Source: Numenius arquata (taxonomy: Eukaryota > Chordata > Aves > Charadriiformes > Scolopacidae). From it: DNA of 64,000 bases. Below, in pieces: positions 14,525 through 27,764 of the stretch; the stretch's first letter is position 1; every line of letters starts with the position of its first letter. A program made the translations under genes and the position numbers. The notes beneath the pieces are model-generated. The model ran no database searches. It was given only the letters and a program-made list of their open reading frames with translations, and was not told where the DNA came from. The stretch is taken from contig NC_133585.1 in assembly GCF_964106895.1 (NCBI RefSeq), forward strand, positions 54,828,857 through 54,892,856, given 5' to 3'.

Positions 14525-16078
14525 GTCTTACAAAGGTGATCTTAAAGTTTGAATTATTTTGGTACTTAGCTTTCTCTAGCTACTTCTAAACACAATGTAT
14601 GTCCCTATCAGGTTAGTTTCTGGAGGAAAAAACCCCAAAATATTACAAAAAATTCATTCTATGGTTGCCAGGATAATGTTCACTCTTCCTAATTGAGGTA
14701 CTTTCCTGAATTGACCAGGAAATCTTTAAAGGTTTTGAAGAAAAGAACTTTATACAGTTATTTTAAAAAAATCACCAGCAGAGTCTTAGGAAGCATCTCA
14801 GGATGTCAGTATTAAATGTCGATATCTCAATATTAAAAATTATTATTTTAGCAGGATAAATCTATTTGCTACAAAGAGGTAAAGGCTGACTTCACCTTGC
14901 CTGAAGACAAAAGGATGGTCCAAGTGACCTCCTGAAATCTTGTCTAGTCCTTACCTTCTGTCAGCTTGTGGCTACAGCCAGAATACATCAGAGGATGCAA
15001 TTTTTAGAAATGTCTTTTCAGAAATGAAAAGAAGCCCATTTCTATGTATTTGTGAGAATATTCTATTCCTGTAAGTAATAAATATTAATATAGTGTCTGG
15101 GGGGTATGGATTCACTAGTTACAACTCTCAAAGCTCTGGGCTTGGGATACTGATTGTTTAAATAATCTCCGTATTGAGGGCTTGAGAAAGCAGATCCGTG
15201 GAACTAAAACTGAAAGTCTGCTAAAAAGATAGAACTCAGATAACATTGGTTTAGTATGCTTGCTGTATTAGTCTGTCAAACTAAAAAGTCTTATTGTACG
15301 ATTACGTGTTGAATACTGGAATGAAATAGGTCAGTGACAACTGCTTTTGTGTTTTTTTCTCTTTTCTTTTTGGATATTGTTCAAAGAATGAATAGTACGG
15401 TACTGCTGCTAAATTTAGCACCAAAAAAAGAATCATATCCTTCTTTAAAAGCATTTTTTAAAGTCCATGGCAATTAATTTGGTCATAATTTGAAGTTTAG
15501 AAGAACAGTCATTAGAGACTTTGGCCAACTTTTGGGAATTAACAGTTTTCAAATACTTTGATTTCATTTGTACTAATTGTAAATTGCAGTCATTGGCTCA
15601 AGAGAAGACTTCAAACCCGCTATTTTTAATATTAATAGTTTGGAAACAATACAATTTCAAAATCTTTTTGTTACTGTTTCTTACTGCTTACTTAAGCACA
15701 CCACCATGCTCTGCTCTGTCAGCACACGGAGCAATGGTATTTGCAAATTATACTCCATCCCTAGTGGGGTTGCTATAGTAACTGTTGCCTTTTTCCCCTA
15801 TATCTAACAGTATCCTCAATTATGGAGGCAGGATTACCCAATCAAATCAATTTAATGCTTTTTTTTTTTTTAATGAATTATATTAATTTTCTACTCATGC
15901 CTTTTATAGTTCATTATAGACAAATTCTTCTGACCTGCTTCTGCAGAGGCATTTGGGCTGGAGCAAGCAGGAGGGGAGGGTAGAGGAGGGAAAGGCTCTG
16001 CTGGCTCTAGAGAGATTTTTTTTTCATTAGCTTTGTATAAAGCATGAAAAATGAGGGAAAGTTTCCTCACCTTGTTTC
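14525..16078. other. Unique intron DNA, no gene seen
   Basis: No recognised repeat or exon. Includes a T-run near 15859-15871 and a short purine-rich patch near 15970-15990. Confidence 0.6.
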
Positions 16079-16290
16079 TAAGATTCTTTGCTGTGAGGGT
16101 GGTGAGAGCCTGGCCCAGGTTGCCCAGAGAAGCTGTGGCTGCCCCATCCCTGGAGGGGTTCAAGGCCAGGTTGGACAGGGCTTTCAGCAACCTGGTCTGG
16201 TGGGAGGTGTCCCTGCCCAGGGCAGGGGGTTGGAACTAGATGGTCTTTAAGGTCCCTTCCAACCCAAACCATTCTGTGATTCTATGATTT
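16079..16290 (+). mobile_element. CR1 LINE 3' fragment
   Basis: Forward CR1. It runs from GATTCTTTGCTGTGAGGGTGG through GTTGCCCAGAGAAGCTGTGG, CATCCCTGGAGGGGTTCAAG and CCTGCCCAGGGCAGGGGGTT to the tail ATTCTGTGATTCTATGATT. The translated body carries the RT C-terminal remnant (RLPREAVAAPSLEGFKAR), so the open frames of 60-100 codons here belong to the LINE. Confidence 0.95.
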
Positions 16291-16790
16291 CATAATGAGT
16301 TTTAATAGACCAAAGGTGCTAAAGCTACTCAACCTCAGCCACTTTCATCAAGGTGCTATGTATCGTACCTCAAGAAAAAATGCATTTCTGAAAAAATGTA
16401 TATTCTGAATTTAGAGAGTATTTCGTTAAGTAATTCCATTTACTATTGCAACAATACTCTTGTCTTGTGAAAAATCTGTGAAAAATAATCGGATATACCA
16501 TCTAAAACTTGAATAATTAATTTTCAGTATGCACAGTCAGGATATTCCCCCTTGAGACTCTTTCCTTACATTAACTTCACAAAAAGTGAGGGGGTAGTCC
16601 TTCTGACAGCTACCTGTTTTCCCATTTTCTATGCTCTTGACATTCATAGAAGATACGGTATATGCATGAGTTGATTCTATCAACAATAATTTATATTATT
16701 TGTAATCTAGAAGTTTGGAATACATTCTTTTAGACAAATGGCTGATGATGAAAGCAGCTTTTGCTGCCTGCTTGCCATTCCATAAAATAA

Positions 16791-16862
16791 TCATAGAATC
16801 ATAGAATGGTTAGAGTTGGAAGGGACCTTAAAGATCATCTAGTTCCAACCCCCCTGCCATGA
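16791..16862 (-). mobile_element. CR1 LINE 3' tip fragment
   Basis: TCATAGAATCATAGAATGGT, then AGAGTTGGAAGGGACCTTAA and AGTTCCAACCCCCCTGCCAT. Only the 3' end is kept. It lies about 500 bp from the forward copy at 16079 in convergent orientation. Confidence 0.93.
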
Positions 16863-18101
16863 GGCTGTTTGTCTTAATGAATTTCTGTATTTCTCTGTTA
16901 ATTAGTTCATGGGACCTTTGTTGCTGGGGAAGAACTCTCCAACTTTTGCAAGTTTTGGTTGTGTTGTGAGTACAATTCACCTTGGTGAGGAGGAACGCTC
17001 TGGTCTAAGCCCCACTTCGTGGCCTGGGGGACGCATCAGTGTTTAGTCTCTCTGTGGGGTATAACCCATTTCTTCCAGGCCATTTGTATGGTGAGGTTGT
17101 CTCTGTTAAATTTCAATTATTTTAGTGTTTCAAGAGTTATTTTCTGATGTTGTGTGTAGCCCTGCAGAAGAGGGAAGGACTTGGCCATCTGGGGACTAAT
17201 CTCCTTGTGAGTACTGAGATCCCTCCTTGCCATCAGGATCCTGCTTCTCCTTCATCCTGTAAGAGCATTCGTTGGCTTCTAAGGAAAACTATGTTTATTG
17301 ATATTCTCCAAAACAGTCTTATTTGCTTTGCCACTGCATCCTGGTATATGGGTTGGATCTACTGGGCAAAGGGGGGACTTCATGTATATCATCAACAAGC
17401 GAATGTGTTCAAAACTTGGTTTTGTCCCAGTGGGAGCTCTCTGTTTCTTTGCCGTAGAAAAGTCCCACAGGAAATGAGGAATTAATTTTCTTTCTGTGAA
17501 TTGTTTACATATTTTAGACCACAGATCTGTAAATCTTGTTTAAAGCATTACAGGTATCTAAATGAGTAAAGCTTTTAAGTGTAAATGTTAGTGTGTTGCC
17601 ACTGTTTAAACAGAATTAACTTTTTGTCCCAGTGAATTACTCAGTTTAGTCTGGTTATTTTACTTTAAGTTTAGAATTGTACCTTTACTTAGGCTGAAAA
17701 TATCAACCGGATTGTTGCATGTGACACTGGCATGCTTGGGGATTTTTTTTCCTCAATAAAACATGCTGTTAGAAGCGTATTTTTTAAAAAGAGTTATATA
17801 AATATGGGTTAAAAAGGACCACATTTTTTCCCAATGGGTATACGCTGAACAGCATGTTTAATTCATCCCCTGAAGAACATGACAGTTCACTTTTAGGATT
17901 TCTTTCAGCTTTTGCGCTGGGAAAACAGGGGTTTGAAATTTTGATAAGTATCTCTGCACGATACGTGAATCTTCTTTTCAGCCTTATGACAGTTGGTGAA
18001 TGTGCATTGAGAGATCATCTTCCTGTCCCCCACAGGAGATCACCTCCACACAACATATGCAGCATTGATCTGCCAAAATTCAGAAGTCTCTTGAATCAAG
18101 C

Positions 18102-18102
18102 T

Positions 18103-18134
<32 letters not shown>
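18102..18134. repeat. T8-A25 homopolymer junction
   Basis: Eight T followed directly by 25 A. The T8A8 core is self-complementary. No flanking duplication or gene-like body was found that would make it the tail of a retrocopy. Confidence 0.9.
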
Positions 18135-21100
18135 TATTCTTCCATCTGGAACTCTTAGTGTTTTCCAGAGATTCCAGAAATTCTACTCAAAGAAATTTCA
18201 GAATGTTATAGTTAAGCGTCGATATTTTTTAAGGGAAAATCTCCTTTCAGCATTGTGAAATAAGCAGCACGTCATTTTAAAGATCTCTCTCTGTATTTCT
18301 GTGTTTCAATACACAAAATGCTCTTTCTGCATGAGTAAAAGGCATACATTACATATAGAAACAGACAGAAATAAACTATAGAATTTTTTTTGTATTTTTC
18401 CCCCAGATGTTAGAACTTGAAAAAGAGTGGCAAAGATGGGAGTGACAAAAATAAATGGCAACTGCAAACCCTTTATCCCTCTCACTCTGTTCTCTTTGGT
18501 TTGCATACAGAGGATCTAACTCCTGAGTTGCCCAGACAGGGTGAGGAAGGAGGAGAGGTGATTTTCTGAATACTAAACAATCTCTTCGGTTCTGCTTTTT
18601 GCCTGGGAAAAAATTAACCTTTTTTTTTTTTTTTCTGCCAGCTCTGCAAAAGGGTGCTTTCGGGTGTGCTCAGCACAATGAAAATGGGTCTTGGAGAGCA
18701 GGGAAGGGGAAAGGGACAGTGGAACTGCTGTGGTCTTATAAATTCCCTAAATAGTCCTTTGTACTATCTATTTTCAGTGCTAATAATTTGGAGAATGACA
18801 ACTGTGGACTGTGATAGTGGTCAACATTCACGGCCCAAATGTGTGCAACTTGCTTTAATTGAAATTATGAGGTGATTTCTAGTGTTACATCGTATCAGCT
18901 GACTTCATTTAGCCAAAGGCTCATTTTATAGAGGACTTGGTTCCTAACAGGTTTTGACAATCTGATTTTATGAGATGGTTGTCTTGGTAACCCATTCATT
19001 TTGCTTACATCTATGAAAAAGCAAATGAGAAAATAGTAATCTGGCTGGAAATGTTTCTTAAATCTTCCACCGTTGACTTGTTTGTATTTTCATGTCAGAT
19101 AACACACAAACTGGAACCCAGAGTCATATAAATATGTGATATGTGACACTGAATAATGCTGTCCGTGTAGCTCGCAGGCAGAGAGATGCACTATCCTCAC
19201 TTACTGTATAATTCACAGGGGTTTTAATTATAAGCTCTTCAAGGCAGTGACCTCATTTTCCAAGACATCTGTAAAGTGCCAAGCATAATAATGGTACTAT
19301 CTGAATAATAACAGAAAAAAACTCAGCAACAAATAGTTTGTGAAATAGAAATTGAATTCTTTCTTTGTTTATTAAAAAAAAAAGGGTATAATTTATGCTT
19401 CCCTTTATTTGCATAGTTTCTTAATTATTACTTTTGTCAAAATGCATTTGCATTGAATAAAAAATTATTTATTTATAGTTTGTAGCTTATCTATTTAGAT
19501 GTCGTTTATATCATATTTTCAAAATATGATTGAGTATCTGTAGTATGACAGCATTTGTTTTGTCCTAAGGTACAGTATTTTGGGGGGTCTAAATGCCATA
19601 TGAAAATCTGATTACAAAAAAAAATGTAAATGACAGGAAGGTCTTTAAGAATTATCATAAAATAAGCAGTTATGAGTTACCTGAAGCTGCCTGAAATTAG
19701 GACATCTAATACCTGTGTTGGCAGCCACCTTGGATTCAACCTAGAAGCAATAGCTCTGATAACATACAGCCACACAGGAATTTTAGCATCTGGGAAAGCA
19801 AATTTGAAAGGCATTGAGAAATTTAGTTAGTACAGTGAAAAAATGAGAGAGAAAATTCTGCCAAACTGGGGCACAGTTGAGCAGTCTTAAAAAGCCCACT
19901 GGTTAAGGCATGGCTGATCACAGCTCCGAGTGAACAGAATGAAAGAAACAGGAAAAAAGCCAAGTGCCTTCATGATCCAGTTGAAGATGGAAGGCTGAGA
20001 AAAAAAAATAGCTCCCAAAAGAGAAGGGAAGCAACCAAGTAACAATAATTTCAGCGTTAGTTACACTGGAAAGGAATAAAAATAAAGAGAGTGTAAAAGG
20101 AAAAAAGAATTCATTTTAGTAAAAAGGGGCGGGGGCATATGAAAAGCTTTTGGAAAATTATGAAGGGATAAAAAGAAAGTAGAAGTAATATTAAGAAAGG
20201 TAGGAAAAATTAATTATTTTTTTCAAAGAAAAAAGGCTGAGTGCCAAATGCTAAGGTTTTAATCACTTGATTTTTTTTTTTTAATCGTCTTTTTCTTTTT
20301 GAAAATTGAAACAAAAGTGAGTCTTGTTTTTTTTTTTCATTTTCCCCCTTCTCTCTTTTCTCCACAAACTCCCACGGGGATGATAGCTCATAAAAGTTTA
20401 AAAAAAGAAAGAAAAAAACCACAGAGCTGTTACATGTGAGGGAAAAGATTTGCTTTCTTGCTTTTATTGTGGAAGAGATGAGGTTTCACTTTTCACAGCT
20501 TATATCCTGAGATTTCTGGACGAGTGGTTCTAAAAGTTTGTTGCTATTCATGACTTGAGGATTGGCTTTTCTGAACAGTTATGTATGAAACCTCAGCTTT
20601 ATAGGGTGGATTTTATCTTTTTTAAAGGGGTGAATGAGACAAATTGCCATGATTTCTCCTTTGTTATACAATATATTATAGATATTGTATATCTATATAT
20701 ATTCTTATGTTATACACCTCCTAGTCCCAAACCACTGGAAACCAGTAGAAAGAGAAAAGGGAAAGGTCTTTGGGATATTGTTAAGGTTTCCCAAGGTCTT
20801 AAAAATTATAAATTCCCTATGTGCTTTTGTGGGGAATTCCTTGCTATTATCTGTTCCCTGAAATATTATTTAACTTGAACCAAATTAATGAAAAATGCAA
20901 GTATAAACATTTATTTATAGCACTTAAATCAGGCAGTATGATTACAAATTATTGTATGATGTTTAGGTAAAGATTCATAACAAAAACTGCTCTTAGTATA
21001 TCAATGTAGCTGCAGTATAAGGCTCTTCCTCTTCTTTCTTCATCTTACTTTGTTTCCTACTTGACCAAATGGGAGCGATTATTTCAGCATTTTTTCCTAC

Positions 21101-21171
21101 CTTGTCATTTTGTGTTTAGATTTTATTGTCAGTTCTTTCAAGTCTTCTCAGGGATCTTGACTGATTTAATC

Positions 21172-21199
21172 TTTTTTTTTTTTTTTTTTTTTTTTTTTT
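21172..21199. repeat. T28 homopolymer
   Basis: Twenty-eight consecutive T. The longest homopolymer in the window and likely length-polymorphic. Confidence 0.93.
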
Positions 21200-23912
21200 A
21201 TTCCTGAAATCCCTTCGTTTCCTTCAGTAGGAGACTGTTGTCATTTGCCATGACATGGGGAAGTTGGCTTTGGCCAAATTCCACCTTTGGTGGAAACCTT
21301 ACTGTTACTGCTGGTAGCATTGTCGTAGCAGGGAATTTTCAAAGTCCCTTGTGCTCCTTTCCCTGTGCTTTATGTCCCCTGTTTCGGTGTGTCCCCACAA
21401 AGCCCCAACCGTCTTTAGGTTGCTGTGGGCACCCACCCAAAGTCATCGGGCTGGGGACTTGCTGGACAGGAGAAGTTCCCGGTGCCTGGGCACGCGGCCC
21501 CACGTTGGATTCTGTGGGAGGCAAGATCTCTCCTTTCCACACAGATGGGGAGTATGAACGCATCAATTTTATATGTTAATATTAATAAAATAATAATTTT
21601 AAATGTAGGACATAAAACACAAGATGACATGCAGTGGGTTAAACATATTAATATTCATTTGGAAAGATCGTTAGTGCTCGGTAAGACATCCTCCTGACGG
21701 TCTTTACACCACTAACTCATGTATATATTATCTCTTTCCTTCCCTTAATGGACCAGAATTTCCAGTGGCAGAGAACAGCCTGGTCCTCGTGGTTGACTGG
21801 TGATATAAAGAGACCTGTACTTTTGATAACTTCCTCTCTGGTGTGTATTTTAGGTTCTAGAAGTGGTTTTGGCATAGACCTTTATAAGCATACACATCTG
21901 TAGGTAGAAATGCTCAGTTAAAAAAAAAATAATAATAATTACATTATTGCCCCCCAGATATGTAAAGAAGTATTCATTTTGTGTGCATGAATGATTGCTG
22001 AGTGTACTAATTAAAAGGGTCAGCAGAAGATTTTAGGTTGTAGAAATAAAAATGTCACAAACCCCTGCTGTTGCTTTCTGGTTGCTCAGTAGTCAGAGAA
22101 ATTTAGCCTAAAAAAATATTTATAATTTTTTTTTGTTGTTGTTTCAGAAGTATTAAAAGACATTTCAAGAATGGGTCTCTTTCTTTACTTTCTTGCTTGC
22201 CTTGTAACTCTACAAAGATCATGAGATACTGTATGGATATTTGTCCTTTTTGCTTTTCCTCTGTTGCAAATTCACTTGGCAGTTTATAGAAAACAATTTA
22301 TCTCTGAGAGATTAATCACTCAAAAGGGGAGTCAAAGATAGTGCTTTATTTCTGACACTCCACTGATGTTTTGCATGTTATGTGCTGCGGGCCTTAAAGA
22401 TGAGCTGAATTTCCATCCAATTCCAATGGGCTTGCCATGAAGCAACTTGATAGGATCAAATCCAGGTTTAAGTTGGCTGGCTGGTGATGATGCAGGAAAC
22501 CTTGGGTGGATTTTGCCATGTGTGTACCTAAATAACTTAAATTTCTGATATGCTGAAATACTGCTGCAGGCTGCTGATGGTTTCAGGTGGTCTTCTGGGT
22601 CTCCTGGGAAAAAAAATATCTTGTAACTTACATTTATATAAGCTTTTTGTAAGGCAGAATGAATTTCCAGTTTATTTCAACTACATGACTGTTGGCTCTC
22701 TTGATTGCCTGGCTGTCATCTGTCAAGGACACAGAGTCACGGCACAGTGGGATTTCTTCTGGATGCATCAACACTCTCCCTCAGCTGGTGTACACCTCTC
22801 GTGTAGGGAGGCCTTCAGTGAAGCCTCAAAGACCAAAATAGTTGCCTTTCTGTAACATCTGTCCTTGAAAAGACATGCAGAATTGGCTCTTTGGTAACTT
22901 GATTGAAATTTTTCTCTAAAAGTTCTGGTTTTATAGGATGGGGTGCGTTCTCCGCCATGCAGATACATCTGGGAAATCTATGCCACCAGCCTTATAGGGT
23001 TAATATTGACAAAGGAATGCCCTGCATCCTTCCCAAGAGGTTTGGGATATCAGCCAGCAGATTTGTTGCCAGTCTGAGCTCACTCAGAATGGGATGGAAA
23101 CCAGTAGCCAGCCCCAGGGGTCACACAGAACAAAACTGGTTTCATGAAAAGGTCTGGTAGATATTGTTCCCCACAACACCTTATTGAATGGACTGAACCT
23201 CAACAGTCCAATCCGTAGTGAGTCCCAGAAGGGAATCCTTTGCCTTTGAAAATTTATCTCCTTATTCCCTGAGGCGAAATCATTCCCAATGAGCAAAGGA
23301 ACTAGTTTGTGCAATTTCTTGGAGGTTGACAGCATGGAAGAGCTTACCAAACCAAACCAAAGCAAAGTCAATGTTGGTCCAGGATATAAGGTCGGTTTAT
23401 AAACTGGATTTTTACCAAACCCCTGTCTGTATGTTTAGACAATGTTCACAATCTTTCATAGTCTTAAATGGGATGTTTTACCCATCTAAATCTAAATTTA
23501 ATATATAATTAATCTAAAAACTCTGATAAACTTCTTTTAATTGCAGCGTCACTCATACTATATTACAAATCTAGTATATCCTGGATTTCACAAATGGTGA
23601 TATGTATTGAAAGTGAAAGCCTTTTTTAGGACTGAAATGAGGTTTTGTGACTGCAAGTTGATATAGTATTATCCATGATGCATCTTTGGAACTTTATTTA
23701 AATCTTGTGTCTTTGCTCTTTGCGTTCTGTATTTAGGCAATATTTGGTGCACTCTATGGTTCTGGATGTGATACTTGTGATGTTTTTCAAGGACTACTTT
23801 AGAGGGTCACTCATGTGAGCGTCTCCAGATGGGCAGAGAGCCTTCTGCACATGGGTCTGAGCAAAACCCATCATTTCAGACAGCTGTAATCTTTGGTCAT
23901 GTCTCCCTACTG

Positions 23913-24085
23913 TCATAGAATCATAGAATCACAGAATGGTTTGGGTTGGAAGGGACCTTAAAGACCATCTAGTTCCAACCCCCTGCCATGGCCAGGGTCA
24001 CCTCCCACCAGACCAGGTTGCTCAAAGCCCCCTCCAACCTGGCCTTGAGCCCCTCCAGGGATGAGGCAGCCACAGCTTCTCTGGG
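23913..24085 (-). mobile_element. CR1 LINE 3' fragment
   Basis: Begins with three tail units (TCATAGAATCATAGAATCAC), then GGTTTGGGTTGGAAGGGACC and AGTTCCAACCCCCTGCCATG. It continues to CCAGGGATGAGGCAGCCACA and stops at TTCTCTGGG. Well conserved, so a younger copy than those at 4.3 and 14.5 kb. Confidence 0.95.
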
Positions 24086-24855
24086 AATTCTCTTCTCTAT
24101 TAAATTTGCTGCTGTTTGAGCTGAGTGAGGGGGTGGTTACTGGTCAGAATAAAAGATGAAGAGAACAGACCGGTATCTACCAGGTCCCTTAGCTGGCGTA
24201 CAGTTTGTTCCCAGGCTCATCCAGTAAAAATATTCCCAAAAGGAAATAAATTAGTATGAGTTATCTCTGTTACTTTGGTTTGGGGAGTTTTTGGAGTGCC
24301 TGCAGGGATGCAGTAGCAAGAGCAAGTGTCCATCTAACTGAGGTGTAGATGTCACTGTCTGAAGATCATGCAGAAGTCATTTAGGCAGAGATTTTTTTGA
24401 ATGGCCATAATTTACATCCTTGGAAGTGATGACTATTGATTGCTGTAGCAGCAAGTGGACAGTCCTACCCTCCCAGTAGCCAGAATCACTGGAAATAAAA
24501 ATGTCTTTCCTAACCGTGATCTCAGGAAGCCTGTGCCAGTTCTTTCCAGAAGGCTCTTGGTATGTTCTGGCAGTGCATTGCAGATTCCTCTGCACTTCCA
24601 AGCTCCTGCAGCTGTGAAAATCTGCAAATCGGGAGCAGAAGAGCGGAGCAACAATCGTTGTACTCGAGCAGAATCCTGATGAGGCTCAGATTTGTATTTT
24701 CCCCAAAAGTTCTGTTGTTGCTGTCATGGTGAAATGTGTACAGAGAGGGAAAACTGGTCAGGAGAAAATGATTACTGCAGTATGGGACTGAAATACAGCT
24801 CGGTATTTACTGGAGTAGAATTCTCTGGTTTGTAAAGGCAGAAAAACCTTAGGGC

Positions 24856-24876
24856 TTTTTTTTTTTTTTTTTTTTT
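24856..24876. repeat. T21 homopolymer
   Basis: Uninterrupted T21. No adjacent gene-like body or target duplication was seen. Confidence 0.9.
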
Positions 24877-27713
24877 ACAATCATGTAAAAATTCTGGTTA
24901 TGTCCGTTTGTAATTCACATCAGAGTGCACTCTTTGTGGTTGAAATTACTTGCCTTTGGGAAAAAAAAACCACATTCATCTTAGTTGAAAGTGATTTACA
25001 GATATACTACTGATCCCATAGTTATATGATGCCTAAGTTTTTTAGGTGTTCTCACAAGTGAGATGATGTAAAAAACCCCATAGCTGATTTCTATACCAGG
25101 ATTTATTTAAGAACCACCTAGACTAGAGTTCCCCCCCCCGATTGTCTCACACTCTCTCTCACGTTGTCCCATTCATCTCCTCTTCCCCAACACAACCTTC
25201 AGTAGATCACAATTCCCCTGCACAGAGGTTGCTGCTGGCCCAGGATGGTTGGGCAGAAAGTTGTACTCGTTCATTAGCTGCTTGTACTTATCCATCTTGG
25301 GCATTGGCCAAAGACCCGACGTGACCATAACACTCATCGCCATCCAGCTGGCTGATCTCCTGGGTCTTCTCCCACTTCCAGGAGCTTTCCTCCAGCCAGC
25401 ATATTCACCACCTTCTCTCCAGGCTTCCTTCTTCTTGTCCTCCTTTTCCTTCCACAACCCCAAGGTGCCAGACTTCCCACTCTTGTCAGCCAGTGACCAG
25501 AAGCCTAATTTGTGGTTCTGTCTGATATCTCTAAAAATTGGAAGAATTGGGGCATGACACTTTTATAGCAGCTGTTATAAAAAATTTACAATCAGACTGT
25601 ACTTGTTGCAGGTGGCAAAGAGCAAACTTCTCCTTGACAGGTCAAAAATTCAATTTCTGACATTCAGCCCTCCTCCACACATACACCCAATTATCTGCCA
25701 CTTGTTATTGTTCTCAGTTGAAGCTGGGAGGGTGGTTTTGTTGCCTATGACAGTTGCTGATTCCCCAAATAGACCCTCAGTTGTAGCTCCTGAAGCCTGA
25801 CCCCATCCTGTGCTCTTTGCTGCGTCCCTGCCCTTCCCTGGAGCTGGGTGGTGGGGGGTCAGCAGAGGGGATGAGACCTCCTGAAGTTCCTCTGAGCTTC
25901 AGCCTAAAGATGTAACAGGGTTTTAAAAAGCCGATATGAGATCAGACTTTTAATAACTGCATATGAAAGATTAAGAAAATTTTTGCCCTCATTAATAGGC
26001 TAAGCAGAAATTAATCCCCTTCAGTAACCTCACTGATAACATGTTTTGTAACTCTTTTGTCTTGAAGCTCTGAGGCACTTCAGTGAAGAAACACAAACAT
26101 TGACAAACCTCTGGCCTAGAAAATACAACTAAGATAGTTCACAGTGTTATCAAACTATAATTTCGATTCGTTTTTTCTTCTTTCACCATGTTAAGCCGTA
26201 GTTGATGAAGCAAGGAAACTTTGAAGTATTTTGTAAGAGTAATCAAAACAACAAAACCTCATTATTTTCTAGTTTCTTGTAAATATAAAAATTTGCTTGT
26301 AAGTAAAATGTTGGCTTTTCCCTTTTCATATTATCTGAGGAAATATGAATATTTATTAAAACACTGGTTGTATGCTAGTATTTTTCGTTGAATTAGAGTG
26401 AGCAACCTTCATTTATCTCAGATGCGGTCTTTATATGGCACAGACGTCCTTTGTGACTTTTATAACTGCACATGCTTGTGTGTTTCATAGTGTGCATTTG
26501 TAGTGTGCATTTAGAGATGCTTTGGTGCCTTAGCAAGAGAGCCCACAGAATTGTCCAGAACAGCCCACTGACACCCAGTGAGTGTATCAGATCTTTGCCA
26601 CTATTTTTGGCAGCCAGTACTTCATTAGGAATCTCCAATCTATTCAGAAGCCTTTTCCCGCCCCCCCCCCCTTTAAGCCACTGTACTATCACACCCCTCC
26701 TGAATTCTAAATTTTAAGACAAGATACTCTCACAGGAAGAGCTGGTACAAGTAGGTTGTGTTAAAGAGAATTATTATTCTGGTCGCGTCCCCGGTGACAG
26801 CTGAAGTGAACCCAGTCAAATGATTTCAGGCATAAAGCTGGGCTCGTTCCTGCTTGTCGATGGATTTGGTCATTAAGAAATTGTATATAAAGGGTAGTAA
26901 CTACTGCTTCTGAATGTTTGTATCTATCTCAGCACTGGAGGATGATGTGTTTGAATAAATGAGCATAAAAAATGAGTAAAAATTTATTTATTTTAACAGT
27001 AAGCCAGAATTTTTCCAAATTATGCTTAAGTTGGTGTTCACTGACTGAAGACTGCTGAACTTCCATTGTCTCCTGCCTTTATTTGTATGACTAAAAGAAC
27101 TTAAATATTTTTCCATGGGAGTTCTATTCCATAAATTAATTATGAAATCAGTATAGTACAGAAATGTGTTTCGATGTTTCTTTCTCTTCATTAATGCTAG
27201 ATATAAAACAGATTCTGTATTTTCAGAGTTTTCATCATAGCTTGCCATTAACAAAGGCAGTTGGAGTTAAATGAATATGCTCACGAGTGATTTCCATGAG
27301 CATCATGACTGTTCGCATCTGTTTCTGTGGGACAATAAAAAAAACTACCATTATGAGGCAAATTTCTGAATACAAAATAAAACCAAATTTTTTTTTCAAA
27401 TCCCCAGGTTTCCTGATCACAATTTAGTTCTTCCTCATGGCCACGATTTGTGGAGGTCCTTAGTTGAACACAAATATTTATAAATTCTTTGGAAGGTTTA
27501 TTTTTTGAGTGAGAGGGGGTTTGTTTTGGTTTGCTTTCCTGTAGATTTCATTGCACGATATCCCACGTGTCAGACAGGCAGGAGGAGGGAAACAAGCATA
27601 TTCAGGGAAATTTGTGTTGGCAGGATCTGGGATTATTACCTGATATTCTCTGATGTGTCTTTTAAAGCTCTATTTCCATTAAAAAAACTTGTTGTGGAAG
27701 GATAATGATGCCA

Positions 27714-27764
27714 AATATATATATACACACACGTATACATACAAATATACACACACACACACAG
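27714..27764. repeat. TA/CA dinucleotide microsatellite
   Basis: A compound run: ATATATATATA, then CACACACGTATACATAC, then ATACACACACACACACA. Imperfect in the middle. Confidence 0.9.

Larger units (their letters stand above)
16863..23912. other. Intron DNA with long homopolymers, no gene seen
   Basis: Contains T8A25 at 18102-18134, T-runs near 18620-18634, and T28 at 21172-21199. Purine-rich sequence (AAGAGAAGGGAAGC type) lies around 19980-20210. A visibly GC-richer patch occupies about 21240-21540 and matches no repeat I know. The open frames near 17147, 22550 and 22903 show no family motif. Confidence 0.6.

Noticed and set aside
17147..17485. 112-codon open frame on the + strand outside any CR1 copy
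   Set aside because: No domain, no signal or membrane pattern, no suitable splice context; expected by chance in 64 kb.
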